Assembly (NCBI GenBank): GCA_031472005.1 | Contig: PZJY01000009.1 | Location: 1,302,001-1,366,000 of the forward strand | Reading direction: 5' to 3' | Origin: Tetracladium setigerum | Lineage: Eukaryota; Ascomycota; Leotiomycetes; Helotiales | DNA: 64,000 nt | Shown: one piece after another, positions 43,869-56,439 of the stretch | Layout of the letters: each line of letters starts with the position of its first letter | Position numbering within the stretch: position 1 is the first letter of the stretch | The notes under the pieces: model-generated | What the model was told of the DNA's origin: nothing | Database searches by the model: none | What the model saw: the letters and a program-made list of their open reading frames with translations, nothing else | Program-made: the position numbers and the translations under genes

Positions 43869-45279
43869 GGTGAGGTTATCGAAGAAGTTGTAGACTTACG
43901 GAGCCACAAGCGGGTATGAAGTGTCCAACTCTGCGTGCCGCTTGAGTGGCTCAGGATTCTGAGTTGAAAGTTCCAGAAGATAAAACATGCGGCGGAAGGC
44001 TGTAGCAGCGATGTGGGGGAAAGATTGTCTTTATCAACGACAATATCTGATGCAAAGCTCAGCGGCGGGAGCCAATTAAGGAACTTTATTTTACCATCCC
44101 TCGATGGCTTTGACGTAGTCGGCGGTGCTTGTTCTGTAATGGGCGATAGCCGTTGTCAGATATGCGGATGTCCATTATTCGCCCAGGGCGTAAGGACTTT
44201 GTCAAAAGATCCGACTCCGGGTGTGGAGGCCAGCAAAATTATTAATAGCGGTCAGAAATCTCCGAATCGCAGAAAGGACAACAATAGCCGCTTTTCTTTT
44301 CTTTTTCTTTTTTTTGGGATGATGATGATGGGAGCCGGGGAACCTGCAGATGCCGCCCGTAAATCGACCGAACGTCTTGGCCACGGTCGTTATGGGACTT
44401 GGCCGTTGGTAATCAGATCTTTGGAATGACAAACCTGAAGTCTAGAAGAAGCATGAGGCACTGGCTAATAAATTAACTTTCTTTCCTTGGCTTTCTATCA
44501 TGCGAATAGCATAGGTGTTAAGTAGGGTTGCTCTTTGGATAGTCTTCAAATATGATCTTTGAGCAAGGTAGGTAGTCTTTGAGGAACTTGTCACTCACCG
44601 AGGTTTGTGATTCCGGCATTGCCGGGTATACTAGGACATAGCAGGATATAACAGGATATAAAGAGCGGACGGACGTCGCACCTTATGAACGCCGAGGGCA
44701 GAGTCTAGACACTCTAGACACTGCAGTATGACTCTTTAATTTCTTTAATTCTCCGAGTGATGGAGACTGTCCTTTTTGACTTTTTCTTCGGCGAGGGAGA
44801 AACGTAGATCCTGCGGTATAGTACTTGAATGTGCGTCAATTCGATTTACCTCCGTAAGTATTGATCTTATTTTTGATCATGTGAACACCAAGCTCTCATT
44901 ATTATCATTCGGTTAAAAGTATCTCATTCTTACATTTAAGCTGGATGCAATCATATCAAGCGGGAGCCGGAGATATTGAGGACAGAGCGAGGTATGCTTA
45001 AAACGTGAAAAGAGATCGTGACCAGCACTTCTCAGCAGATTCAAGATGTTAATGTTAAGTAAGGTAGGTATGCTTATATCAAATACGCTTAGAGACGGTT
45101 TTACTGTACACTTTGCTTAAAAGTCACTCACCTTCCCAAGACATGTCAACCAGACATCTTACGCATCGTAGTTGTTTTGCTTCATTCATATTTCGTGATA
45201 ACCGCTGCGCTCCTCTTCTATCCCAAAGCAAAAATCCTAAACGCCGTCATTTTGCCCATCATGTGATGCACATTGCCTC
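43869..45279. other. 1.4-kb intergenic region
   Basis: Upstream of the Zn2Cys6 gene and downstream of the EDEM gene. Short direct repeats occur (AGGATATAACAGGATATAAAG near 44643-44663; TCTAGACAC twice at 44703-44722). No gene is supported. Confidence 0.45.
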
Positions 45280-48200
45280 CTAAACAACAACAATATTTCC
45301 AACTACCAGCCCTTGGCTTTCTATATGATATCTCCTTCTCAGCCCAATGCTCCTAGTCCTCGCCAGCAATTCCCAAATCTCGGCCCCGCCCCCAACCATC
45401 ACCATGCTGATCTGATGATGTCGCGACAATCCGGCGGGCGTAAGCTGTGCTTTATCCAACAACGGCTGGAACAAATTGTTCCCGCCATCTTCATCCTCTG
45501 CATCCTCTTCGGAGACAACGATGACAAGTTTCAAGCTCTTTGACAAAGGTGTGAAGCTTGGGATGTTGGCGAGCTTTTCCGAGAAAGTGCATCCTCCTCG
45601 TCGGATAATGATCACCTCATGCTTCCTCGATGACTCGTCTGGTAGTTTACTTTCGCATGCTTGGTCGGCAAAATAGATTCTGGTCCAACTCAAGTTCTCT
45701 TCTCTTGGGCCATCATTGGGATCGGGTGCTTCCGACACATCAAGGACCGGAATGGCACCTATGCCTGTTGGGGCAACAGCCGAGACAATCATCAATGGGA
45801 ACTTCTCGGGTATCTCCTCTGCTTCGGGCTCTGCCGGTAGAAGGGTGGCAGCGGGGTCACGCAAAACGGAGGTGACTTGGTGAAGAAGGGACGAGAGCAT
45901 TGTCCGGTATTCGGCCGCCATCCCAGCACTAGAAAGAGTTTCTTCTAGAGCCAAGTTGGCCCCCTCGCTAGTGCTCACCGAATCCGAGTTGTAGAACTCC
46001 TCGGTACTACCAGTCGAAGACTGATTCGCATCAGGCAGATTATCCAACTGCAAGATGATATCAAGCATCACAGGGTCTCGGACCCTTGTGAAAGATGGGT
46101 CTGTCATTTCACCAATGGCATCTCTAGAGATGTAAATCTGCTCATCGCGACCCATCGGTAGGTTGGCTATGTTCCAGACTCGCCATGAGTCGTTTGCTCG
46201 GCCGTTCAATAAGTGACGTGGGGAAGCTGGTTCATGGATCATGCCGAGTTTGAGTCCTGACAAGCTCTTGACCAGTATCCCATCATTGTAACGAACGAGA
46301 TTGTGCGGTCCAACAACCATGAAGTTTTGCTGCCCCTGTGAAGGCAGGGGAGTAGTGACAGGAAAATCGAGCGTAAGTGTTTGTTTTGAGGGTAGTTTAT
46401 CACACACTCCATTCACTGGAACCAAAGCTTTTGGCAAAGTCCAGGGATAAAACGTGTGATTTTGCAAGATATTTGTTTCGGCTTCCCGAATAGAACCTTT
46501 ATTCTTCTTTGGCTTGCTCGTATCTATGACATGCGAGTTCTGAATATTGTGCAGCCCAATCAGGCTTGAGGCGTGAAATATATCGCCTCTTGCGGCTGTA
46601 GCCGAAAACGAGAATGGAACTGAGTTTGGAGCAGCGGGGCATGTGTCCCTTGGATATTCCTCTCGTACTTGCACAGCTTTAGTCAATACTGGCCTTCTCC
46701 TCGTGGCTATTGGGGTCTTCGCCTTCGGAATCATGAGTGGGTGGCCTTCGGTGGTAAAGACGTAAGCTGCGTCAAGCTTGTTCAATGGGTGATCTTCATC
46801 AAAAAGAAGATAGAGATATTTCGCCGTTTCTCCCAAAAAGAAGCTCTCCATACGATCAATCTTCTCGCCTGTTCGCACATCTTGTAATCCTGACCAGCCA
46901 CATTTTGTCCAGCACCGTCGTTTGATATCTTTTAGCACCATCTCGCCAACATGGAGATACCATGGATCTTTTGTCGCTCTGAAAATGTGGTAGTTTGACT
47001 CGATGAACTCAGGTCGTCCGGGCCACCAACCGAGTCCCCATCCACATGGCGATCACGGACAGACCATCGCTCCGGCAGAGCAGCATATCTTGTCCAGAGA
47101 GCTGTGTACAGCAGATTGGTTTCCACGGCCTCCTCCACTTCTCCAGCAAGAGTCAAAAGTCCTGGATAATAAGCGCCAAGACTATCGATCCAGTAAGCCT
47201 GTGGTGAACCCGTTCCTAAATGCACATTCACATAGTGAGGGTGGTGGTGGCCACTATAAAGGTGCCTTTTAATGGCTGCATGGGCGTCTCGCCAGGCTTC
47301 CAGAAATGCCTCCGATGAGTTTTCCTCGTCGCTCAAGGGATGATAAATGGTATTAGGATCCAGCCAAGATTTATCTTGTTCCTTAAACGGCATTGTGGTA
47401 TTTGGCAGTGCATGGCCAGAAAGTAGGATGTGGCTCTTTAGAGCATACTCGAAGAAGCTGTCTGTACCAGCCCCAATTCCAGCATAAAGGCCAATCCAAT
47501 GTCCATTCTCTGCATCAACGCCCGCACCAACCAGATTTATCGAGCTCCTTCTGTTCCAGACAGCCCAGAATGCTCGCTTTGCCAATTGTTCAAATCTTGG
47601 GTCATCGGTGAGACGGCTCAAGACTGTAAATTCGAGTACCAAACTCCCTGCACCAGCACTACAGGTCTCGGTAACTTCAGTATCGCCTTCTTCAGCCGTG
47701 ACTTCTGGATCCGAATCCTTGTGTAGGGGCGACTTCAAGTAGAACGGAATGCCATGTCGCAGATTGACCCGAGGATAGGGCATTCCAGTCGCTGTGTAGA
47801 AGGCGGGAAGGAGTCGTTGTGCAAGATCTAGCGCAAGCCGAAGTAATTGTCCGTTGTATTGATAGCCATTTGACCATATTATTGCTGGAATCTCTCCCTT
47901 CTGCAGCTTTCTGTTCGATGTCGATTTCGCCAACCGAGGCTTATACCCATTTATCGGCAACTCTCCAGACGCAAACAAATGCGCGCTCAATAAACCCCAA
48001 CCCCTCTTATGACCGTCTCGAAGACCTGGACTTTGCTGTCAACATCAAAACCTCGTGCCCGTAGACCTTGTCCCGAAGGCCCACTGCTCCCATCCCCGTA
48101 TTGAACTACCAAAGCTATGATTCCATTTTGGAAATCTTGGAGAGCTTTAGCCCCTGTACCAACGTCGTCTTTCGGGGCAGATGCAAGGATCGCGAGAGTC

Positions 48201-48503
48201 GAAAGACTGTCGATCAAAGTAAGAGAGTAGTTTCCGAGGACGTCGTTCAATTCTACATGGCGAGGATTCTTTGAATCTCGAGTCAACGGTACGCAAGAAA
48301 TGGGTCGTAGCTATCATTCTGTCAGTAATCGCACATGTCCACCATATGGAGCCACTGACCTCATCTTCCGGAAATGCCACTTTCATGTAATTTTCAAAGC
48401 CATGATAAAACATCTTGACAGTTTCCTGTCTCATTTCCACCACGCCAGCCGGCGACATGGCGCTGGCGACTGCGAGCCATATTCCTAGAAAGGTGCAGAG
48501 CAT
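45280..48503 (-). CDS. MNL1: EDEM-like GH47 alpha-mannosidase (Mnl1/Htm1 type) with C-terminal PA-like domain (two one-base frame breaks)
   Basis: Exon 1 (48503-48360) encodes a signal peptide (MLCTFLGIWLAVASA) and the start of GH47 (MFYHGFENYMKVAFPEDE). Exon 2 runs 48310-45280 after a 49-nt intron, giving 1058 residues if repaired. The GH47 domain (about 20-570) shows ELNDVLGNYSLTLIDSLSTLAIL, TCSAGAGSLVLEFTVLSRLT, GAGTDSFFEYALKSHILL, WWPGRPEFIESNYHIFRATKDPWYL and YLYLLFDEDHPL. A protease-associated-like domain lies near 890-1040 (HEVIIIRRGGCTF). EDEM proteins trim mannose on misfolded glycoproteins in the ER lumen and mark them for degradation. Two breaks occur: CCCC at 47995-47998 (one G restores IRGVGGLLSAHLFA) and CCCC at 47036-47039 (one G restores HVDGGLGWWPGRPEF). 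No C-terminal retention signal is obvious. Confidence 0.9.
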
Positions 48504-50409
48504 CCATCGTGAAAATGGGCGGGTGCTGTGGCTCTGACAGCTGGCCAAAAGCCCTCCTCGCCATCGCAATGGCATCACCAACGAAGGAGGCCAATAGAAG
48601 GCATGTGCGCTCTGCAATCAAGAAGCGCAAACCCTTAGCAAAAGAGAGAAAAAAGTTTGAGATCTCCAAAACAAAAAAGTTCGGCGTCGAGTTGCTCGGG
48701 TAGAAGGGAAATCCTTTGAAATCAAGTTGAGTTGAGAGGTGGAGGTGTCCGGTCCAAGTAGTGCGAGATCCTTGGCGTCATTGTGTCAGATATGGTGGAC
48801 CATAGACTACAGAATCCGGGCACACGCTTCTTTCATTCACCTCAACACCACAACTCCATCATTGATTCATTATTAACCACCCGGAGAATCTTAGCTTCTC
48901 TCATCCTTGGACATCCTATCTATATTGTTTTCCTTTATATATCCCATCACAAGGTGTGGTGCTAGGAGCCTTTCTACATATTCAACCAACCTCTTATTTT
49001 CGAGGGTCTGATACTTTGGTTGTTATTATATCCGAGCCAGTCTTTGACAAACCGCAAACGTCTACTTCTTCAATTTCACATCCCCTACTATCTGTACTAT
49101 AGTATATTTGTTTCTGTTGGATAGCTCCTGGATATGCTATTGAGCTTGTGGGCGCAAATGGACCATACTCCAACCACAAGCCACAACCAAGTGGATGGTG
49201 AGCAAATATTCTTTTTCTTCCAAGCGTGCCTTATGCCTCTGTGAGGTTTTGTTCAATTATCTGCCTTCATAGCTATCGACCCATGTCACCTAGTCCTCGC
49301 GATCCATGAGATTATCGAATCGATGATTACAGCAGCGAATTTTGAACATCAACATCTCGGAAACAATGAGCCACAAAAACAACGGGACCACTTATACTCT
49401 TTTTTTTTTTTAGTTTTCATTTACGGTATTCCGAAATATCAACAGTTCGATACAAATGTAGCAAGTGCACATTCAGTCCTTGCAACGAATTCGACAACCT
49501 TATCACCACATAGCAAAAACAGTAGTATGGTTAATCAAGTAAACAAGTGTACCGCATCTGTTCTTATTCCCGGCGTTTTACTGTTCGTCATTATCGTGCG
49601 AATTCTTCATTATTGAAATTATCTTATGATATCTTCAATCCATTCCATTCACCGAGTCAGCATAGATTCGCTTGGCAACATACAACTGATCTCGTGCAGG
49701 CACAACGTCTTTAAAGTGGGATGGGAATGAACTAGAGCCTTGGAAATCTCTTAATTTGTTCCGAGGAACCAGTTCTTCGATCGTTCATCAGAACACTAAC
49801 CAAACCCGAGGAATAGCTTAAAGTGGTACTGTAAAGTGACGTTGTGGTGTCGCTATGTTTTTAGATTCAGATCTACAGAATACTGCGCAAGAACCTCGAC
49901 AAACAGGCTCTTCCACAGCACTACCAATGCAAGCACTCCCATCAAGGCCAAAATGTTTTTACCGGCAATAAATGTTACAATGGCTGGCAAGTTCACAACC
50001 CTGTCTTCGGCCTTTGGATGTCCTGATGCCCCTCTGTTTGGCGGGGTACTGGAGTCTTCCCCACAATATTTCATTCTCGTCATCACAACAACACCCCAGA
50101 ATCCCAGTAGTGGGACCAGCAAGTAGCTTGGCTTCTGTCAATTTTCTTTCAAGAAACAAGCTAGGCACTATCTCGGGCCTTTACAGCTTGAGAATATCAG
50201 GCAATCTTGGCTTCAATCCCATTCATGTCCTCGCGTGTGGGGATTAGAGGGCCTTCAGATATGGAGATGACGAGGAGAAGGCTTGGGACTGGAGTCCCCT
50301 CACTGGATATCTTTGTATAAATACCGACAGTTCCGACGTCGTCTTTTTCTCATCTTTGAGAATTCCCGTTTCTTACATTGCTGCAAAAACATATCAACCA
50401 ATTGCAAAG
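48504..50409. other. 1.9-kb divergent intergenic region
   Basis: Between the EDEM gene and the carboxylesterase gene. A hydrophobic 89-codon frame on the minus strand (49853-50122) overlaps a 96-codon plus frame. Neither has supporting features, so I leave both uncalled. A T-run lies at 49402-49412. Confidence 0.4.
50316..50323 (+). promoter_or_regulatory. TATA box of the carboxylesterase gene
   Basis: TATAAATA lies 87 bp before the ATG at 50410 and is followed by a pyrimidine-rich leader, a typical position for a strongly regulated fungal gene. Confidence 0.6.
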
Positions 50410-52382
50410 ATGGTTGTTCTCGCTTCTTTGTCCGAAAAAGTCTGGGCATCAATATTGCTCTTTGGTGTCTCATCTTTGGCAGCTTCAAATCACAGTCAGG
50501 CCACCACTATTCCACGTGCGGATGTATGTTTTTTCATTCTGCATCCGAGAGTTCTAGTTTCTCCTATTTTGGTCATTTTGTTACAATAATTCATTTCTAA
50601 TGTAGTAAACAGGTCCGCAATGGCACCCTCACTGGTGTTTATAGCTCCGAATATGAGCAAGACTTCTTCCTTGGAATTCCATATTCTCAACCACCTGTTG
50701 GGGATCTCAGATTCCGTCAACCAGCACCACTAAACACCACCTGGAACGGAACGAGAAACGCAACAGAATACTCACCACAATGTATTGGCTACGGTGCTGA
50801 CACTTGGGTTCTTGGCAACTACGTCTCTGAAGATTGCTTGACTCTGAATGTTATTCGTCCTAGCGGCGACCACAAGAACCTCCCCGTTGGAGTGTGGATT
50901 CATGGGGGCGGTCTCTTCACAGGAGGTAGTAGCGATCCCCGTTACAATCTCTCATTTATTGTCCAACAGTCGACCTTTGCTCGGTCGCCGTTTATTGCCG
51001 TAAGCTTAAACTACCGACTTCAAGGATGGGGACTGCTCTTCGGCAAGGAAGTGGTGGAAGAAGGAGTTGGCAACTTGGCATTCCGAGATCAGCGACTCGC
51101 ACTTCACTGGATTCAAGAAAACATTGCAGCCTTTGGAGGAGATCCATCAAAAGTCACGGTTTGGGGTGAAAGTGCTGGTGCTTCTAGTATCGGAGCTCAA
51201 CTCATCGCGTATGGCGGCCGAGATGACAAGCTCTTCCGAGGAGCAATCATGCAAAGTGGTGCAATGAGTGGAACATATCAGACAGCTGAGCAAGCACAGC
51301 CTAGATACGATATGATCACCGCAGCGACGAACTGCAGCAACGTGACCGATAGTTTGAACTGTCTTCGACAAGTTCCAGTGCAGGTCCTAAGCGATATCTT
51401 CAACAACTCCCGAGCAACTGGCTTCAGCACCGCACCCGGTATTGATGGAGATTTCATTCAGAGACAAGGGTTTGCACAGCTCAAGGATGGCGATTTCGTT
51501 CAAGTACCTCTTCTACATGGAAGGAATCGCGACGAAGGGACGGATTTTGCGCCGAGGGGTGCTGCTGCCATAAACAACACTGCCGATTTCCTTGCAGCTG
51601 TGTCTACTAATACAACAATCGCCACTGTTCTAGCAGCTTTGTATCCTGACATCCCATCTGAAGGATGCCCCGAAACTCTGGTACGTAAATTCAAGCATAT
51701 CCAACCCGACACCTCAATGTACTGTACCGTACAGTACGTTCATTTTTGAATCCATAAGTATTAACATATTTCTGCTAGATTGGACGACCACCACCATCCC
51801 GTTCATTCCTCGGTGTCCAATGGAAACGCATCGCACAATTCATCAACGACAGTCGCATGCAAGCATCCCGTCGGGCCATGTCGCGATACCTCGCACAACA
51901 TAATGTAACACAATACAGCTATGATTTCAACGTTCTCCCAGCAGGTGTCGACGCTACCATCGGTGTCAGTCATTTCGCTGAAGTCGCTTTTGTATTTGCA
52001 AACACGAAGGGCGTTGGATACGACACTGTTGTTGCAACAAATCCGTTCACGGACGGAAATGGTGCGCCTGAAGCGAATTTCAAGATTGCGAAGTTGATGA
52101 GTAGGATGTGGATCAGCTTTATTGTGGATTTGGATCCTAATAACTCAGGTGGTGAGTACCTTCTCACCTTCTTAACTATTTTCTCTGGTGGTCTTGAAAG
52201 GAGTTTGGGCTAACCATTCAATAGTTACCTGTGTTGACTGGCCCAAATATACGGCCGATAAAGAAGTCAATTTTGTATTTGATGCGAATGTCACCGAGTT
52301 GGCTTATACTGCTCCCGACAACTTTCGCGTCGCCGAGATTGATTATATCATGAAGAATGTTATTGGAGCCTATGGAACTTGA
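50410..52382 (+). CDS. Secreted type-B carboxylesterase / lipase
   Basis: Four exons (50410-50523, 50613-51680, 51779-52151, 52225-52382; introns 89, 98 and 73 nt) encode 570 residues. The N-terminus has a hydrophobic signal peptide (ASILLFGVSSLAA). Family marks are FLGIPYSQPPVGDLRF, SEDCLTLNVIRP, WIHGGG (oxyanion hole) and VWGESAGASS. The predicted triad is Ser225, Glu346 (RDEGTDF) and His459 (GVSHFAE). Many N-glycosylation sites (NGT, NTT, NCS and others) fit an extracellular enzyme. It likely hydrolyses lipid or other carboxylic esters; the natural substrate is unknown. A TATAAATA box lies upstream. No frame breaks occur. Confidence 0.92.
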
Positions 52383-53117
52383 ATTCTTGCACAATAGAGA
52401 TGAATTAATGAATTAATGAAATCGACCTGAAAAGAGAGTTGTGGTTCCTTCTTTTGATTGATCATGTTAAAGTGTGAACAAAGTGTTCAGTTACTAAGCC
52501 TTGTGTCGCTCTGATGTGTTTCATTCTTCTCAGATGCAATCGTGAATGTAAATCAAGAAGACCTCAGAGCAGCTTTGTAAGGCAACCTGAGAGGAGAATA
52601 AATCATGCATACATCTACGCCACACAGGACGAAGAGTTACTTAGGAGGTGTTTGCGGACACCATTTGAAAGAGCTCCAGGACAAGGAGATGACAATTTAC
52701 GTAGATAACAGGACTAGCAAAAATAGAGTATATGGGCACAATGGTGGCAGCCCTCGCGTACAGTAGCGTCTTAATTTACACGTTCTCCAAACGTGCACAT
52801 CTGCTCTCTGCGAAGCTTTACTGCGTCTTATATCTTATTCCTTACTTATCGCCCATTATTAAAGACCCTCAGTCCTACCAGCCAAACATAATCATTGTGC
52901 TCCCCAATAGCATGAATGTTTGGATGGCAGACCATAAGAAGTTCAAAGACCAAAAGTTGACCGTCAAGGTGTTTTACGGTTGACCTAAATTGAGCGACTA
53001 AAGTTGCAGCCTCCTGCCGATGAGTGGAACTCCTATGGGTGCAGGTCCACTCGACATCGCGTATTATGTGGAAGCTATGGCTCGAACATCCTGGAACAAA
53101 AATAAAAGATTGAACAA

Positions 53118-53285
53118 ATGGAGCTCGGGGAGTTGATAAGGCTGACGAATGAATGGGAGACATCACTTGAGAAGAGGACGTTTACCGCCGAACGAGCCGA
53201 CGAGATCGCCACGGAGTTGGTACCATTGATCAAAAAGCTTATGATTCGGTTTACGACGTCTTCCAAATTCCTCGGCAGCAAATGA
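53118..53285 (+). CDS. Possible 55-residue ORF or gene fragment
   Basis: A short frame from ATG (MELGELIRLTNEWETSLEK...) ending TTSSKFLGSK. The composition is helix-like, charged and amphipathic, unlike random frames nearby. No known domain, no splice partner identified and no signal peptide. It may be part of a larger broken gene. Confidence 0.2.
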   Translation: MELGELIRLTNEWETSLEKRTFTAERADEIATELVPLIKKLMIRFTTSSKFLGSK

Positions 53286-53559
53286 TCCTGGTTTGGTCGA
53301 CTACATTCCCAAGACATGAGAGACAAGAAGTTCATATCGCAAGACCCACACTTTTGCGATAGACACACAATTATACGAATTACTAGGCACACTCAACGAT
53401 AAAAATCTATTCAAATATTCGCAGCGTTTGAAATGTATGACAATAGATTATTGTTGACAACTGCAAGTAAACGACAGTTAGAATCAAAACGAAGATGACG
53501 GGAAAATCATCGGCCACTACCAGCCATGAACTCATTCTCGAAAAGGATTCGGCGACAGG

Positions 53560-54091
53560 TTAATCAAAGTAACCATAACACAGGCCGGCCGACTTCCTGA
53601 ATGCATCCCAGCCTTCTACGACAGAGATATGATCCAATCCAGTCCCCTTGTTTTGGGTTCTGATGTTTTTTGCAGCATCGATCAGCAAATTAAGCTTCTT
53701 GGCCGTGGTTTCCTTCACCTCAAGACTGGTGGGGTTCTGATAGTTCATCACAGTTTAGAATTAGGACATCCGCCTCGGCGGAGTTTGTATTACTTTGCGC
53801 GACCGGACAATTATCGATTATATCCTTTGTTGTTTGCGCCCGTTGATAGAACAAGGTCTTTGGGTTTTGGTCGAGGTGTTGCTCCATGTATGTGCTATAT
53901 CTTTTCACAAGATCTTGTACCGCCTTGCTACTGATCAACTCTCTTTGTTCCACGTTCCATGCATCTATTTTGGACTTTGTTACAAACGCTGGGAATACTA
54001 AAACCTTTCGGCTCCATCTTAACAATCGACTAGTGATTTGATTTTGGAGGCTGGAAACAAGCAATTGAACAAATCGTGTCTTGTAGAGCAA
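53560..54091 (-). pseudogene. Possible broken gene fragment, unknown family
   Basis: A minus frame (123 codons, MLYKTRFVQLLVSSL... to about 53720) runs into a second frame (63 codons, starting MNYQNPTSLEVKETT and ending CYGYFD). The two overlap near 53740 in different frames. Together they read like one helical protein with a frame change. I do not recognise a family. It could be a decayed gene or an unseen intron. Confidence 0.25.
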
Positions 54092-54122
54092 TCAAAGCCT
54101 TTCGGCTTGAGTTTTTCAATTA

Positions 54123-54320
54123 GGATCAAAACTGATCAAATCCATTAATGAATCAGAATCGAAGTTGATTAGATCCATCTAGGACGCAAGCTCGTCTGTG
54201 GCGGTTTCGACCTCTGGTACCTTTTCGGCTTAGGTCGCAGAATTAGAATCGAAGCTGATTAGATCTATCGATGACACGAGTCCGTCTGTGATAGTGTTTA
54301 AACCTGTGCCTTTTCGGCCT
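54123..54320 (+). repeat. Degenerate tandem repeat, about 90-bp period
   Basis: Copies at 54155-54230 and 54245-54320 share AGAATCGAAG(T/C)TGATTAGAT, CGTCTGTG and CCTTTTCGGC at the same spacing. A more eroded partial copy precedes them (54123-54151, GATCAAAACTGATCAAATCC; the CCTTTCGGCTTGAG motif is at about 54095). Pairwise divergence is high, so the array is old. Confidence 0.75.
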
Positions 54321-54330
54321 GTTCTTTTGC

Positions 54331-54975
54331 CTATTCCTCTCCCATTCCAGCTTGCTTGCGCTCCAACGTCCGACGAGCCTTGCTATTTAATGTTCGCACA
54401 TTAATATTTACACTTGCATGGATCTGCTTGCGCTGTTCCACAGTGACCTGCCTGCTGCGTTCCCATGCAGCGTATTTTATGGCTTTTTCTTCTTTGGTCT
54501 CTTGGTACAATGCTAGTCCAGTATATTTATTTGGGTGATTCACAGAGGTAATTAGTTTACGAAATTAATTTACGGATAAGATGGGGGTGGGAATGTTTGC
54601 CTCAACTTACGGTGTGTTCCATGCTCGGCGACGGGGGGTAATGGGCGACGCAGTTTCGGTGATGTCAGTATGCCGTGGTTGGATGTCCATTGAAGAATCT
54701 TCGAAACGTTCCTTAGGCATCGAGGAAATGTAGTATTCCAAGCCACTGGTTTCGACACCCGGAAAACAAGAATCCAAAGAGTATTGGGTGGTTGGCGGTA
54801 GAAAGATCCGTGACGATTCGCATTGAGTGCAAGAGCCTGAGATATATATAATAGGCAAAACCGACTGAGGATCTGGGATAGCATGCTGAAGAGTTTTCTT
54901 GGTCCAAAATTGTCCGAAGATGACGTTGAGGTGGAAAATCGGGATGTGAGTTCTTGAAATGGATGGAAGGTACAT
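54331..54975 (-). pseudogene. Possible two-part gene or gene remnant, unknown family
   Basis: A 122-codon frame (54975-54607) ends in PRRRAWNTP directly at a consensus GTAAGT donor. A second frame (to 54331) reads LYQETKEEKAIKYAAWERSRQ and on to a basic, helical C-terminus (RTLERKQAGMGEE). An intron of about 100 nt with a CTAAT branch site could join them, but I could not find an acceptor that keeps both frames. No domain recognised. Confidence 0.25.
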
Positions 54976-55688
54976 TCTATCATATCATTCTCTGCCGCCT
55001 TCTGAGCTCAATTTCCATCATCAACCAACAAGCCCATCGATGAGAGATTGGATGGAACAAGTCGGCTCCGAGTACAAATCCGGCAGGCTAGACGCCTTTG
55101 TAGAACATGAGAGAAACAGCGGATCTTCATTCATGGCAACTGCCAAATAAAGAGCAAGCAGGAACAGAAACTGAACGACCAGAATGTGAATAGAACTCGA
55201 TCATCCAATTTCCGCAAGAAATTTACAGCAAGCCGAGTTGAAGAGACCACAGTGTACAGACAGTTCCTGGGTTTGTTTTGTTGCATTTTGTTGTCCGCAA
55301 TCCGCATAAACCACACACAGGTTGCTACTCTCCGAGTCTTGGGAATCTACCAAACTTGGTATAGGGAGGGAAACGTTTGCTGCTTTAGGGATGAGTAGAT
55401 GGAAGCACGTGGAGTTTTGTGTTGCGTTAAGTTGATCTCAACTCTTCAAGACTGGGGATGAATTTCTGTCTTTTCAAATTGGCTTCCTTCATCTTTCAAA
55501 CCATGCAGGGTGTCGTCTTCACTTCTATCCTTCCAGTAGAGACAAGTTCTAGGCACTATAAAGAACCAATACGACTGTTACGGTAAGAGAAAGCTTAGTA
55601 TCTAAGCTAAAAGGAAAATGGGAGAGCCTAGAAGAAAGAAAGCGTTGGAGGGCGCCCAAACTTGCTGCAGAAAAGGCGCCTGTACGTA

Positions 55689-56439
55689 CTAGAAAGACCC
55701 TGAAACCCCTACGCACATAAATTCTTCCAATGCTACTGCCACAGTGGGACGTCGAATCAAGTTTCCATACTGGGAAATAATTAACTGAAGAAATAATGAC
55801 AGCAAACGAGGATTCGACAGCGGAAGAGCATCGACAATAATTCTGTAAACGACCAGAGTGAGTGCACTCGCGTTTGAAAACATCTCCGTCACACCCTCCA
55901 GCGGCATTCGACACTAGTCAAAATCCTTTAATAGTTGAAGACTTAAGTTGTTGATACCTTGTGGCTGGCCTAGATCTTGCTCCTTGCCGAATGCATTCAT
56001 GCGAATACCGGCCAACATGAGGTGCTCGCTCCAATTTTGTATCCTTGTGTAAAAGGGTAAAATTTCAGCTCAAAATTCGATCAAGTCGCAAACCGACGAA
56101 TTGAAAGATCGCATATGCCAACTGAAGAACATTCCAGAGGTCAGCATGCGTCAAAACATCCAGCAAGCCGCATTTGCTGCTTATTTCTCGTAAAACATGA
56201 CAGGACCAGAGCTGAAGGAAGCTGAATTGTTTCTCCAATGCTGGCTCCTTCGAAGCATCACGCAGTACGTAGAGTAAATCCAAAGCACCGTTAGAGTGCT
56301 GACGCAGGAGTAAGCTTTCTTGGTTGGGATCAGGAGTTTGGGGGCGATCAAGGTAAGGTAGGTTGTAAAGTTTTGGTGAGTGCTTCCCACACACTTTTCG
56401 GCTCCCCCTTGGGGTTTGGTGGAGAATGATGACCTGCAA
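55689..56439 (-). pseudogene. Possible multi-exon gene or remnant, unknown family
   Basis: Three minus-strand segments read like protein: 56439-56065 (includes DRPQTPDPNQESLLLRQHSN and LWSCHVLREIS), a short piece near 56020-55960 (NWSEHLMLAGIRMNAFGKEQ) that ends at a GTATCA donor, and 55907-55689 (MPLEGVTEMFSNASALTLVV...). GT and AG signals lie between them, but phases do not agree without an indel. Helical and Leu-rich; family unknown. Confidence 0.25.

Noticed and set aside
11700..48010. Programmed ribosomal frameshifting as the cause of the many frame changes
   Set aside because: No common slippery heptamer or downstream structure, the sites are in unrelated genes, and all need the same kind of one-base G/C addition.
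49836..50126. Overlapping plus and minus frames of about 90 codons upstream of the esterase
   Set aside because: They exclude each other, have no recognisable domains, and lie in a promoter region.
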